Positions 52,518 through 61,572 of a DNA stretch of 64,000 nucleotides are shown here, piece by piece. The notes under the pieces are model-generated. The model was not told the DNA's origin. It searched no databases and was given only the letters and a program-made list of their open reading frames with translations. Within the stretch, counting starts at the first letter, position 1, and the number at the start of each line of letters is the position of its first letter. The position numbers and the translations under genes were made by a program. The DNA is taken from assembly GCF_030406725.1 (NCBI RefSeq), contig NZ_CP129107.1:1716501-1780500 (forward strand), in the 5' to 3' direction. This stretch comes from Alteriqipengyuania flavescens (lineage in GTDB: Bacteria > Pseudomonadota > Alphaproteobacteria > Sphingomonadales > Sphingomonadaceae).

Positions 52518-53092
52518 CCCGCATCGAACCGCGCACCGGCACGGCCATCGAGTTGTCTAAAGGGCAGGTGCTGACCGTGACCGATCCCGAAGGAGGCCAG
52601 GTGAGCGACCTGCTGGCCGTATCTCGGGCCGATCCGGCAGAAATCCTCTCTAATGGCAGGACGTTCGATTACGAGGAGCGAATCCTGCTGACCACCGGCG
52701 CGCGGCTGTGGTCGAACCGGTCGAACCCCATGCTCACTATCTTAGAAGATACGGCACCTGCGCATGATTTCCTTCTGACGCCCTGTTCGAAGGATACTTT
52801 CCGCCACTTCTATCCCGACAAGCCGGTCCACCGCGGCTGCTTCGGAAACCTGGCCGAAGCGCTGGAACCATATGGCGTGACGCCCGATGACATCCCCACC
52901 GCCTTCAACGTATTCATGAACGTACCGGTCGCCGGGGACGGCAAGATTTCGGTCGATCCGCCACAATCGTCCCCCGGTACCTTCACCCGTTTCCGGGCCG
53001 AGATGGACCTGGTCATCGGGCTGACCGCCTGCGCGGCCTACGCATCGAACGGCGGGACGTTCAAACCCATCGATTACGACGTGAGCGGCTGA
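52514..53092 (+). CDS. DUF1989 (urea carboxylase-associated) family protein
   Basis: 192-residue protein matching the DUF1989 family, often next to urea carboxylase/guanidine genes. Visible landmarks are the early beta-rich GQVLTVTDPEGGQVSDLLA, the catalytic-looking DFLLTPCSKDTFRHFYP with Cys and His, HRGCFGNLAEAL, and the C-terminal DLVIGLTACAAY. All of them could ligate zinc. Coupled by a 4-base overlap to the GntA-like gene, which suggests a joint path acting on a guanidino or amide compound. Substrate is not known. Confidence 0.8.
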   Translation: MTRIEPRTGTAIELSKGQVLTVTDPEGGQVSDLLAVSRADPAEILSNGRTFDYEERILLTTGARLWSNRSNPMLTILEDTAPAHDFLLTPCSKDTFRHFYPDKPVHRGCFGNLAEALEPYGVTPDDIPTAFNVFMNVPVAGDGKISVDPPQSSPGTFTRFRAEMDLVIGLTACAAYASNGGTFKPIDYDVSG

Positions 53093-53096
53093 GGCG

Positions 53097-53378
53097 ATGC
53101 TGGATATTCTCGAATGGTACGGCGCCATCGCTGCCGTAATCGCAGCCTTGGTCGTGGCGACGAACGTCAATGCACGGGTGACCGGGTGGGCCTTCGTGCT
53201 CTTCGTCACCTCCTCGCTGGCGCTTACCGCCTGGGGCTTTCTCAGCGAGGACGCCAGCGGAATCGGCTGGCAAAACATCGCCCTGCTGCTGATCAACCTA
53301 TGGGGCGTCTATCGCTATCTCGGCCCGCGAAAGGGCGGTGAAGAAGAGAGCGCCAAGACCGCTGAAGAAGCGGGGTGA
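53097..53378 (+). CDS. Small inner-membrane protein
   Basis: 93-residue protein with three hydrophobic helices (YGAIAAVIAALVVATNV, TGWAFVLFVTSSLALTAWGF, NIALLLINLWGVYRYLG) and a charged cytoplasmic tail. It begins 4 bases after the DUF1989 stop and is probably cotranscribed. The pattern resembles many small PnuC/DUF-like chromosomal membrane proteins; no function is assigned. Confidence 0.65.
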   Translation: MLDILEWYGAIAAVIAALVVATNVNARVTGWAFVLFVTSSLALTAWGFLSEDASGIGWQNIALLLINLWGVYRYLGPRKGGEEESAKTAEEAG

Positions 53379-53386
53379 GGAACACG

Positions 53387-53637
53387 ATGCCAACGATCGG
53401 TTCCGCCGGTACGATACTGCTGGGCGGCCTGGCCGGACACTTCGCATCGGGTGCGATCTACTCCTCTCTCGAAGCGCGGGACATGACCTCGCGCTGTCGA
53501 GCCCGGCACTCTATCTCGGCAGTGCCATTGCGGCGAGGGTCACGATGCTGTTCGGCACGGGCGGTCTCTCATCGCCAAGCTTACGCCGCACGACGATGTA
53601 TGAACGCGATCAACTTCAGACCGGAAAGACCCGCTGA
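53387..53637 (+). pseudogene. Possible frameshifted small membrane-protein gene
   Basis: One frame starts MPTIGSAGTILLGGLAGHFA and loses coding character around 53480. The other frame picks up from there (LALSSPALYLGSAIAARVTM ... TTMYERDQLQTGKTR) and stops at 53635-53637, two bases before the next start. Joined, they give an 82-residue two-helix protein that fits the operon spacing exactly. A frameshift or sequencing error is likely; alternatively only one half is real. Confidence 0.35.
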
Positions 53638-53638
53638 C

Positions 53639-53884
53639 ATGTTCACACAACTAGTTACCCCACTTCCGGTGCATGTCATCGATCGCGGCCCCGGCCTCGC
53701 CTTTGCGGTTATCGATTACGGCATCGAGCATAACCTCATCTGGGTGACGGCGCTCGATGCGACTGGCGAAATCTGGTGCGCGCCAAATCCCAAGGTTCGA
53801 GTAGCGGACAATTGGACCGCAGGCCGCACGAGAGAACCGGAAGCGAGCGCAAGGCGGCAAAAGTCACAGGAAAACAAACAATGA
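53639..53884 (+). CDS. Small conserved hypothetical protein
   Basis: 81-residue soluble protein starting MFTQLVTPLPVHVIDRGPGL, with the compact motif DYGIEHNLIWVTALDATGEI and CAPNPKVRV. It looks like a conserved small protein of sphingomonads, but I do not know its function. Its TGA overlaps the ATG of the glycosyltransferase gene as ATGA (53881-53884), so the two are translationally coupled. Confidence 0.65.
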   Translation: MFTQLVTPLPVHVIDRGPGLAFAVIDYGIEHNLIWVTALDATGEIWCAPNPKVRVADNWTAGRTREPEASARRQKSQENKQ

Positions 53885-54984
53885 ATAACCGTCCGCTGGC
53901 GTTCTTCGCGCATCATCAGGGCCGTGGCCATGCCAACCGGATCATGGCGATACTGGAGCACATTCCGGAAGAACGGCCCGTCATCATCATGACTGCGGCA
54001 CCGACGCAATTCGACGACCGGCCACGCGATGCGACCATGGTGCAGCTGCCGAACATGATTGGCGCGCCCGCGCGCAGTCCGGCGCTGCACGACCAGCCGA
54101 CGCCGGAGATGATGCACTGCGTCCCACTCGGTGTGGAGGAAATGCGCCAGCACATGGGACTGATCACGCAAACCCTGCGCGAGGCGGACCCGGGTCTGTT
54201 CGTAATCGACGTTTCGGCAGAAATCGCGTTGCTGTCGCGGGTGATGAGTGTGCCTGCCGTTACGATCAGGATGCATGGCGATCGTGAGGATGTCGGGCAC
54301 GTCGCGGGGTACGAGGCGTGCGTGGCCATGCTCGCCCCGTTCGACGAGCGGATCGAACAGGAAAGCTATCCGCAACGTCTTCGGGATCGCACCTTCTACA
54401 CCGGAGGTCTTTGCACGACCCGCGCGCCCTTGCGGGAAAAGGCCGAAGCGCGGGCAAAGCTCGGCCTGCCGGAAGATCAAACGGTCACGCTGGTGATCGC
54501 GGGCGGCGGCGGGTCCGGTACGCCCTATGCCCCGCTCACCGTGGCAGCCCGGGCGGAACCGCAAACGCAATGGCTCGTCGCCGGACCCGTGCACCGTGAG
54601 GGCCATGAAACCGATTTCGGAAACCTGCGCGAACTGGGCTGGATCGACAACCTGACCGATTACCTCTGCGCTGCGGATCGCGTGATTGCCTCTGCCGGGG
54701 ACAATACGGTGCACGAGATCGCGCGGGCGGCAAAGCCGTTCCTGTGCATTCCCGAATGGCGTTATTTCGACGAGCAGCAGGCCAAGGCGCGGGAGCTGGC
54801 ACGTCTGGGTGCGGCGTCCTATCGCGAGACCTGGCCCGCCTCGATCCCCGAATGGCAACGAGCCTTGGCCGATACCGACGCACTCGATACCGACATACTG
54901 GCATCGCTGCATGACGAGGATGCCGCGCGCAAGGCGGCGCACTGGCTCGATGAACAGGCAACGCGCCTCTGGGCGGTCAACTGA
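53881..54984 (+). CDS. GT-B type glycosyltransferase (MurG/GT28-like)
   Basis: 367-residue putative glycosyltransferase. The N terminus has the nucleotide-sugar GT-B entry, MNNRPLAFFAHHQGRGHANR, in which GxGH is typical of MurG-like enzymes, and the C-terminal half shows the donor-binding loops TLVIAGGGGSGTPYAP, WIDNLTDYLCAADRVIASAGDNTVHEIA and KPFLCIPEWRYFDEQQAKA. It transfers an activated sugar to an unknown acceptor. Converging with the GT2 gene (8-base overlap), it sits at the edge of a cluster of sugar-transfer genes. Confidence 0.78.
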   Translation: MNNRPLAFFAHHQGRGHANRIMAILEHIPEERPVIIMTAAPTQFDDRPRDATMVQLPNMIGAPARSPALHDQPTPEMMHCVPLGVEEMRQHMGLITQTLREADPGLFVIDVSAEIALLSRVMSVPAVTIRMHGDREDVGHVAGYEACVAMLAPFDERIEQESYPQRLRDRTFYTGGLCTTRAPLREKAEARAKLGLPEDQTVTLVIAGGGGSGTPYAPLTVAARAEPQTQWLVAGPVHREGHETDFGNLRELGWIDNLTDYLCAADRVIASAGDNTVHEIARAAKPFLCIPEWRYFDEQQAKARELARLGAASYRETWPASIPEWQRALADTDALDTDILASLHDEDAARKAAHWLDEQATRLWAVN

Positions 54985-55864
54985 ACAACACGTCGGCGCC
55001 CTGCCGCGTCTCCGCAATCTCGCTGGCCGAGGGTTGACGCAAAACTTCGAGGCGCTCCTCCGACCGCTTCACCAGCCCGCGCCGCTCGAAATCGTCCAGC
55101 CAGTACTGCATGCACCACTCGCCCCAACGGCTGCGGTAGAGCCGCGCATTGCGGATGATGGAGTCGAAATGCTGCAGCGGTGGTTTGTGGACGTGATGAT
55201 GCTGGTGGAAGCAGATCGTGCCGCCCAGCCAATACATGCGTGCGCCCGCACGCTTTAGCCGCTGGCCCAGATCGGTTTCTTCCGCACCGTAGCCGATATA
55301 TTCCTCGTCCATTCCTCCGGCAGCTTTCCATGTCCTTGAGGACATGATGAATGCCAAACCCCATAGCTCGCCGAAATCGGCGATGGGATCGAAGGAAGTC
55401 TCGTCCAGTGGACGTTTGCTGGGATGGCGCACGCCTGTGCTCGTCAGGAGGTCGTAATCGGGCGACCCATCCGAAGAGAGCCAGCCGGAATCGTTGCCCG
55501 GCAGGTAGCGAACCTCCGGCAGAAATACGCCGTTCTCATCGTGGACATGCGCTTCCGCCGCGCGGCGGACGAAATGCGGATCGGGAATGCAATCGACGTC
55601 CAGGAAAGCGAGCACATCGCCCTCAGCGAGTTCTGCGGCCCGGTTTCGGGCGGCCGCCAACGGCATCGGTTCACCTGCCACCCGCACGCAGCGAACAGGG
55701 AAGCGGCCATCCATTTCTATACACGGCCTTTCGTCCTGCATATAGGCGACAACCAGTTCGTCCGGCGGGAAGGCTTGTGCTTCGAGTCCTGCGACCAGGT
55801 GATCGAGATGCTTTTGCCGCCCGCGCACAAGCGTAAGCACAGAAACGGAACGATATGTGCTCAC
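54977..55864 (-). CDS. Family 2 glycosyltransferase
   Basis: 295-residue GT-A glycosyltransferase. VSVLTLVRGRQKHLDHLVAG begins the nucleotide-binding domain, the metal-binding DxD lies in DVLAFLDVDCIPDP, and the acceptor-side Asp/Glu motif in GYGAEETDLGQRLKRAG. The C-terminal His-rich GGTICFHQHHHVHKPP resembles galactosyltransferase-like members of GT2/GT27. The start is taken as a GTG at 55864 that overlaps the preceding gene's stop as GTGA; upstream residues look unrelated. Cytoplasmic or membrane-peripheral; acceptor unknown. Confidence 0.8.
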   Translation of the reverse strand: MSTYRSVSVLTLVRGRQKHLDHLVAGLEAQAFPPDELVVAYMQDERPCIEMDGRFPVRCVRVAGEPMPLAAARNRAAELAEGDVLAFLDVDCIPDPHFVRRAAEAHVHDENGVFLPEVRYLPGNDSGWLSSDGSPDYDLLTSTGVRHPSKRPLDETSFDPIADFGELWGLAFIMSSRTWKAAGGMDEEYIGYGAEETDLGQRLKRAGARMYWLGGTICFHQHHHVHKPPLQHFDSIIRNARLYRSRWGEWCMQYWLDDFERRGLVKRSEERLEVLRQPSASEIAETRQGADVLFS

Positions 55865-57903
55865 CAGCTGCCTTGCGCCTGGTAGTGCCGCACACCCTCC
55901 AGCACGCCTGCAGCGTAGCATCCCTTCGCCCGGTATGCGTGGGACAGGGACGGGTCCTGCGCCAACCCGTCGCTGGCATTACCTACTACGATGGGAAACG
56001 GGCACGCTCGCAGCATCGTCAGGTCGTTCCCGCTGTCACCCGCAACCACCACGCGCGATTGGGTCAGGGAGAGCTTGTCGGCCACGTGGCCGACCGCCGG
56101 CCCCTTGCCCGTGCCCTCGGACAGGATATCCAGATAACGGCCGTGGCTGGCGACGATCTCGACCCGCAAGCCCCCATTGCGAAATGCACGGAGAACGGCT
56201 TCCGGGTCGTTTCCGTCGAGGAAGAAGCTGGCTTTCCCGCTATGCTGTTCCAGCAAGGCTTGCGGTCGTAGCCCCAGTTCGTCCGCGACTTCGCGAACTG
56301 CGTCATCGTTCCAGGCATTCTCCACACGGCGTCGCCAGTCACTATCTTCCGAGAAACAGCGCTTCTTTCGGTCGTACCAGTGAATTCGCGTCCCCACGCT
56401 GCTGATGATGACATCGGGTGTGGGCACGCCTTCCGCTGCCAGGATTGCCTGTGCGCTGTGAAAGCTGCGCCCGGTGGCAATGCCGAGGGCGATCTTGTCC
56501 GATTGCTCCGCCTGCCAGTCGAGAAATTCGCGCAAAGCCTCGCGATCGCCGAGCAGTGTATTGTCGATGTCGCAGATCAGGATCCGGTCCCATTGCGGTG
56601 CTGACGCTAGCGGGCCAATCAGTTCCTGCAAAAGACGATGATAGGGGCCGCGATGCGCATTCCAGTCATAGGCAGCCACCGCTTCCACGCCGGCGGTGGC
56701 GTAAAGTACCCATTTGCGCCGGTCCGTCACAATAGCTCGGCACGCGGCAGCTATTGCCAGTGGATCGCGCGGGCAGACGAGTTCGCCATTATTGCAACGC
56801 TCCACGATATCGTTCGGGCCGCCGCTATCGGTTGCAACCACCGGCAGCCGCGACGCCGCCGCCTCCAGCAACGTCAGACCGAATGGCTCGTTGAGGGCCG
56901 GGTTCACGAAAACGCCACCGCTCTCGCGCGCCAGGGCGTAATAGGCCGGAATGTCCGCGGGTTCGTGGTTCTTGGGATAGGCGACCTTGCCGTAGAGGTC
57001 GTATCGGTCGATCGCCTCGATCAACTCCTGCATCACCTCGCGGCATTCGGTTTCCAGGTCGTCCAGTGTGGAGCGGCAACCGGCGACGATCACCAGATTG
57101 GCCGCGGCCTGCAAATCGGGGTCGGCGGCATAGGCTTCCACCAGCCCGAGCAGGTTCTTCTTGCGAACGGGCCGCGCGATGGCGAGCAGCATGGGCTTGG
57201 CCGGATCGCGCAGGAAATGAGCGAGATCCGCGCGAACCTTGTCGCTGGGCCTGGCGCTCTCGAACCGGGTCAGGTCGCAGCCCGGCGGGATCACGCGAAT
57301 GCGCCCTGCATCGATGGAATCGTAATGCGCGTATTGCGCCTCCGCCTCGTCGCGCGAGCTGGCGATTACCGCGTCGGCGTGAGCCAGTGCCCGCTCCTCC
57401 ACCTCGATCCGCGTGCGCAGGCTGGCATCGGCACCGCCGATTACCTCCCGCTTGACCGCGCCGAGCGAGTGGCCTGTGAAAACGTACGGAATGCCGAATT
57501 CTTCCTTGGCTTTGCGGGCGAGGATTCCGGCATCGGCGTAATGAGCGTGGACGATATCGGGCAAGTGATCGAGATTGCGAAGGTATGCGAGGAACGCTTC
57601 GCAGAGTTCACCGTGGCGTTCGTGTAAAGTCTCTTTCGGAAGATAAGTGGGGTCGCCATCGTCAAGGCGGATCAGCCGTATCTTGCCGCTCGCTTCAGCA
57701 CACTGCGCTTCGAACCGCATGCCCAGCCTTGCGTCGGTAAAGCCGCGCGTCACGATATCGATCCGATCGATCGCCGGGTCGCGCGCGCTCGCGCGCGCCA
57801 GTTCGAGCAGATAGGTGATGTGGCCACCGGTATCCGCATTGATACCGTACGGCACATCGGACAACGTCAGGCAGCCTTGCAGGGCGATATGGCAAACAAA
57901 CAT
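55861..57903 (-). CDS. Sucrose-phosphate synthase-like glycosyltransferase fused to HAD phosphatase
   Basis: 680-residue bifunctional protein. Residues 1 to about 440 form a GT4/GT-B enzyme of the sucrose-phosphate synthase group (GINADTGGHITYLLELARAS at the N terminus, then TGHSLGAVKREVI, HFLRDPAKPMLLAIARPVRKKN and FVNPALNEPFGLTLLEAAAS). The last 240 residues are an HAD-IIB phosphatase (ILICDIDNTLLGDRE with the DxDxT nucleophile; VVVAGDSGNDLTML). Together they could make sucrose-6-phosphate, or a related disaccharide phosphate such as mannosylfructose phosphate, and remove the phosphate, yielding a compatible solute. Divergent from the GT4 gene. Confidence 0.85.
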   Translation of the reverse strand: MFVCHIALQGCLTLSDVPYGINADTGGHITYLLELARASARDPAIDRIDIVTRGFTDARLGMRFEAQCAEASGKIRLIRLDDGDPTYLPKETLHERHGELCEAFLAYLRNLDHLPDIVHAHYADAGILARKAKEEFGIPYVFTGHSLGAVKREVIGGADASLRTRIEVEERALAHADAVIASSRDEAEAQYAHYDSIDAGRIRVIPPGCDLTRFESARPSDKVRADLAHFLRDPAKPMLLAIARPVRKKNLLGLVEAYAADPDLQAAANLVIVAGCRSTLDDLETECREVMQELIEAIDRYDLYGKVAYPKNHEPADIPAYYALARESGGVFVNPALNEPFGLTLLEAAASRLPVVATDSGGPNDIVERCNNGELVCPRDPLAIAAACRAIVTDRRKWVLYATAGVEAVAAYDWNAHRGPYHRLLQELIGPLASAPQWDRILICDIDNTLLGDREALREFLDWQAEQSDKIALGIATGRSFHSAQAILAAEGVPTPDVIISSVGTRIHWYDRKKRCFSEDSDWRRRVENAWNDDAVREVADELGLRPQALLEQHSGKASFFLDGNDPEAVLRAFRNGGLRVEIVASHGRYLDILSEGTGKGPAVGHVADKLSLTQSRVVVAGDSGNDLTMLRACPFPIVVGNASDGLAQDPSLSHAYRAKGCYAAGVLEGVRHYQAQGSW

Positions 57904-57983
57904 CGACGGGCTCCCGGTCTGTGGTTACCGATGCCCCGGAGAGTTCCAAGTTCCTGACAATCAAGGTGATAAATGTTGCTCCC

Positions 57984-59063
57984 ATGCGTATAGCCCATGT
58001 CGCGCCGGTCATTCACCCGGTCCCGCCCGCCACGTATGGCGGGACCGAGCGTGTCGTCGCGGACCTGGCCAGTGCGCAAGTCGATGCCAGTCACGAGGTC
58101 ACCTTGTTCGGGCCGGCGGATTGCTCGTTGCCCCGGGTTCGGCAGGTGGGCGACTTCCTTTCGCTTTCCTGGCACGAAAAGCAGGGCGGCCCCGTACCGC
58201 CCGGTCTGCCCGCAGTGCTGGAGGCGCAATTGCTGGGTGACCTGTTGGCCCATGGCGGGGGACACGATGTCATCCACTTGCACGGCTCGGCCCATGCAAG
58301 CGCCGTGGCGCAGAAGCTCGGCGCCCCGGCCTTCCGCACGATCCACTGGCGCGCCGACGAGCCGGATCACCTGGAGCATTTCCGGGCATTTCCCCAGGAG
58401 CGGATTATCGCGATCTCGCACGCGCAAGCCGGGGCGGTGCCTGCGACTAACCTCGCAGGCATTGTCCATCACGGAATGCCCGCGGATCGGTACAGGCAGG
58501 GTGACGGGTCCGGAGGGTATCTCGCATTCCTCGGTCGGATGACAGACCAGAAAAGGCCGGATCGCGCAATTGAGCTGGCGCGGGCGACAGGCCGGCACCT
58601 GCAGCTTGCCGGACCAGTCGACCCGGGCAATCCCGCCTATTTCGACGAAGTTGTCCGGCCCGCGCTGGACGACCGGATCAGGCACATCGGCAGTGTCGAC
58701 GATACAGGTAAACAGGACTTGCTTGGTAACGCAGCGGCGCTCGTCTTTCCTATCGACTGGCCCGAGCCCTTCGGTCTGGTCATGATCGAAGCGATGGCCT
58801 GCGGAACGCCCGTAATTGCCTGGCGCCGGGGCAGCGTGCCCGAAGTGGTCGAGGATGGTGTCACGGGTATTGTCGTCGACAGCGTCACTGAAGCGGTCCA
58901 CAGGATGGACGAGGTCGTGCAGCTCGACCGTTCAGCTATTCGCCGCCAGTTCGAGGAACGCTTTTCCGCCGGGAGGATGGCGAGCGAGACGCTGGCGCTT
59001 TACCGCGAGGCGTGCTTGTCCCGATCCTCGAACGAGTCCAGTGCCAGATCACCTTCTCCGTAG
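57984..59063 (+). CDS. GT4-like glycosyltransferase
   Basis: 359-residue GT-B enzyme. MRIAHVAPVIHPVPPATYGG is a typical start for GT4 (glycogen-synthase-like or GDP-mannose-type) enzymes, and the donor pocket is visible as FPIDWPEPFGLVMIEAMACG, with the E-x7-E motif, followed by TPVIAWRRGSVPEVVEDGVT. The start at 57984 was chosen for this conserved N terminus. It is divergent from the SPS-like gene (80 bases apart, likely shared promoter region), and its 3' end overlaps the convergent Crp/Fnr gene by 64 bases. Confidence 0.82.
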   Translation: MRIAHVAPVIHPVPPATYGGTERVVADLASAQVDASHEVTLFGPADCSLPRVRQVGDFLSLSWHEKQGGPVPPGLPAVLEAQLLGDLLAHGGGHDVIHLHGSAHASAVAQKLGAPAFRTIHWRADEPDHLEHFRAFPQERIIAISHAQAGAVPATNLAGIVHHGMPADRYRQGDGSGGYLAFLGRMTDQKRPDRAIELARATGRHLQLAGPVDPGNPAYFDEVVRPALDDRIRHIGSVDDTGKQDLLGNAAALVFPIDWPEPFGLVMIEAMACGTPVIAWRRGSVPEVVEDGVTGIVVDSVTEAVHRMDEVVQLDRSAIRRQFEERFSAGRMASETLALYREACLSRSSNESSARSPSP

Positions 59064-59761
59064 AGGTAATCGCCGCGAAATTCGCCGAGCCTTTTCAACT
59101 CGGCCTCGTCGTGGATTTCGATCCGCCCTTCGCCGCGTAGTTCCAGTACGCCGCGCTCTTTCAGGATGCGGAAGCTGCGATTGGCGTGGACGGGCGTGAT
59201 GCCGCACGCTTCGGCGTAGTCGCGCTGTAGCAGTGAAACCGGCAGATTCCGGCCATCGTACAGGCCGACGAATTTGTGCCGCTCGATAATTTCGCAAATG
59301 AGGTGCGCAATGCGCGCTTCCGCCTTGAGTCTGCCCAGCCGGAAGATCCATTCGCGGTGCATGGCCGCGTCGAGCAATGTGGAGAACCACAAGGCACGGG
59401 CGAGATGGCCCGAACGGTTGACGAGTTCCGCAATGGCAGAATGCGGCACTTCGGCAAGGTCGACCGGACCGAGCGCGGCGGTGCTGTGGTCCAGCCGCTT
59501 CATCGGGAAACCATGCAGGTCGACGAAGTCGCCGGGAATGTTCAGGCCGACCAGCTGCCGCTCACCGCTGCGGTCGTCGAGATGACGCAGAACCGTACCT
59601 TCGATAATGTAATAGGAATGCTCCACCCGCGTCCCGCGCTTCACCAGGGTTTCGCGCGGTTCCAGTCGAATTGTGCGACCGATTGCCTCCTCCAGCCAGG
59701 TCTTTTCCTGGGCTGCCAGTTCATGCCGCAGGCGGCCCTTTAGAAAAAGTTCGGTGTGCAA
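59000..59761 (-). CDS. Crp/Fnr family transcriptional regulator
   Basis: 253-residue regulator. N-terminal cNMP-binding-type beta roll (ETLVKRGTRVEHSYYIIEGT and LVGLNIPGDFVDLHGF), long dimer helix, and C-terminal winged HTH (VSLLQRDYAEACGITPVHAN ... RSFRILKERGVLEL). No Cys cluster for an Fe-S cluster, so not FNR proper. The 3' end overlaps the end of the GT4 gene tail to tail, so antisense effects are possible. Target genes are unknown; the neighbouring sugar-transfer genes are candidates. Confidence 0.85.
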   Translation of the reverse strand: MHTELFLKGRLRHELAAQEKTWLEEAIGRTIRLEPRETLVKRGTRVEHSYYIIEGTVLRHLDDRSGERQLVGLNIPGDFVDLHGFPMKRLDHSTAALGPVDLAEVPHSAIAELVNRSGHLARALWFSTLLDAAMHREWIFRLGRLKAEARIAHLICEIIERHKFVGLYDGRNLPVSLLQRDYAEACGITPVHANRSFRILKERGVLELRGEGRIEIHDEAELKRLGEFRGDYLYGEGDLALDSFEDRDKHASR

Positions 59762-59781
59762 AGGGATTCCCAGGTTCGTCG

Positions 59782-60321
59782 CTAAAAGTGTCGACTAACT
59801 AAAACGAATGGTGTGCTCAAGTTTGGCTTCGGTCCTGACGTGACCCCCAGCTTTCCCCCAGCTGGGATTAGAGCCGGGCGGTTGTTTTGCGCATAAGCGC
59901 GGTTGAAGCAATGGGCTGCGTAGCGGAGCCCGTAGGGCGTAGGGCGTAGCGAAGCAGGCCATTGCTTATCCAGTTCAGCGGCGAACGCCGCCGGTGTTGC
60001 GTAACCGAGAGACGAGTGCGGTCGCTCCCGATTGTAGTCTTCGACCCAGGCCGCGATCTCGACACGGGCATGGGCCATGCTCAAGAAGCGCTGGTTCGGC
60101 AGCGCCAGAACCGGAGCAGGTTCCCTTGTGCCAACAGCATGCTTGCGGCTTCGTCGTCGCCTCACTGCCAGCCCTTCTTCCTTGTAGAGCCTCTGGGTCT
60201 TCTTGCGGTTGATCATGATCCCCTCCCGGCGCACCAGGATATGCAGACGGCGATGGCCGAACCGGCGACGCTGGTTGGCCAGCGATCCGGAAGCACCCGT
60301 CAGAACGCTGACGGATGCCAA
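59782..60321 (-). pseudogene. Internally deleted IS3-family transposase remnant
   Basis: The frame contains two ends of an IS3-type OrfB joined together. N-terminal part: FGHRRLHILVRREGIMINRK and KTQRLYKEEGLAVRRRRSRK. Then, directly after PVLALPNQRF, comes the C-terminal VEIAAWVEDYNRERPHSSLGY. The DDE core, normally about 110-120 residues between these blocks, is missing, so it cannot transpose. A probable element end lies at about 59836 (TGACGTGACCCCCAG, running rightward). The frame is in phase across the deletion. Lies between the Crp/Fnr gene and moeA. Confidence 0.75.
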
Positions 60322-60381
60322 TTAGTCCGGCGTTTGAACGATTGGTCAAGCGATCGCGCGATCGCCGTGACTTAGCGCCGC

Positions 60382-61572
60382 CTAAAAAGTCAGCGTGGGT
60401 ACATTGGCGCCCACGGCTAGAGCGGGTGCAGCTGCAGCGCGCCGGATCAGGAGGTCGGCCGAGGCGAGCGCATGCTGGAGGCCGGAATCCTGGTTGCCGA
60501 GCGGCCTCGCGTTGCCCTCCGCATCGAGCTTGGCCCGGACGAAGGTCTCGCGGCTGCCGCAAGGGGGAAGGGGCGCCGCGAGCACATGCGATCCCCAATT
60601 CCGGGCGGCTGCGAACGGGCGGCCGTTCATGCCAGCGAGAAGGGGCGCGAGGAACAGCCGCGCAGTGACCATCGCGCTGGTGGGATTGCCGGGCAGGCCG
60701 AGGATGCTTGTGACGCCGACCCGGCCCAGCCACACCGGCTTGCCGGGCTTGATGGCGACTTTCCCGAAAGCGAGATCGAGCCCGAGCGGGTCGAACATCG
60801 CTTTCGCGAAATCGCGTTCCCCCACGGAGGCGCCGCCGGTGACCACGACGAGATCGTGATCGGCGACGGCCCGCGCCGCTGCGCTTTCCAGCGTAGGCAG
60901 GTCGTCTCCCAACCGTTCGGCGGGCGAGGGGAGGCCGCCCCATTCGTTCACGAAGGCCCCAAGGCCCGCTGACAGGCTCTCCGGTATCGCGCCCGGTGTG
61001 GCGCGCGCCTTGCCAGGCTCGGCCAGTTCGTCGCCGGTGGAAAGCAGCGCCACCCTTGGCCGGCGCCAGCAGGTTACCTGTGCATGGTCGGCAGCAGCCG
61101 CTGCCACAAGCTGCCGCGGGCCAAGGACGGTGCCGGCGGGCAACAATGCGTCGCCGCGCGAAAAGTCGCTGCCGCGCTTGCGGACGAAGCGGGCGGAGCT
61201 GTGGGGCGCGGCAAAGGTTGCCGCGTCGCCGGACCGCTCGACTTCTTCCTGCATGACCACGCGGTCTGCGCCGGCGGGCAAGGGCGCGCCGGTGAAGATG
61301 CGTGCGCAGGCACTCTCCGGCAAAGATCCCGCATCGGCCACACCCGCGGCATTCTCGAACGCGACCGGCAGCGTCACCGGCAAAGCGGCAAGGTCGGCTT
61401 CGCGCACCGCGTAGCCGTCCATCGACGACACATCGGCAGGCGGGGCGTCGACCATCGCCAAGACAGGTTCGGCGAGGACCCTGCCGTGCGCATTCGCCAG
61501 CGCAACCGGCTCCGGCCCGAGCGGCCGGGCCAGTGCTTGCAGGCGCTCGGTCGCTTCGTCGAAAGAGATCAT
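60382..61572 (-). CDS. moeA: Molybdopterin molybdotransferase MoeA
   Basis: 396-residue MoeA, which inserts molybdate into adenylated molybdopterin in the cytoplasm. Landmarks are the N-terminal [34 protein letters not shown], the gephyrin-like MPT-binding loop [20 protein letters not shown], and [29 protein letters not shown]. Length is normal for the family (about 400). It overlaps moaC by 4 bases and is the last gene of a moaB-moaC-moeA operon. Confidence 0.93.
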   Translation of the reverse strand: MISFDEATERLQALARPLGPEPVALANAHGRVLAEPVLAMVDAPPADVSSMDGYAVREADLAALPVTLPVAFENAAGVADAGSLPESACARIFTGAPLPAGADRVVMQEEVERSGDAATFAAPHSSARFVRKRGSDFSRGDALLPAGTVLGPRQLVAAAAADHAQVTCWRRPRVALLSTGDELAEPGKARATPGAIPESLSAGLGAFVNEWGGLPSPAERLGDDLPTLESAAARAVADHDLVVVTGGASVGERDFAKAMFDPLGLDLAFGKVAIKPGKPVWLGRVGVTSILGLPGNPTSAMVTARLFLAPLLAGMNGRPFAAARNWGSHVLAAPLPPCGSRETFVRAKLDAEGNARPLGNQDSGLQHALASADLLIRRAAAAPALAVGANVPTLTF

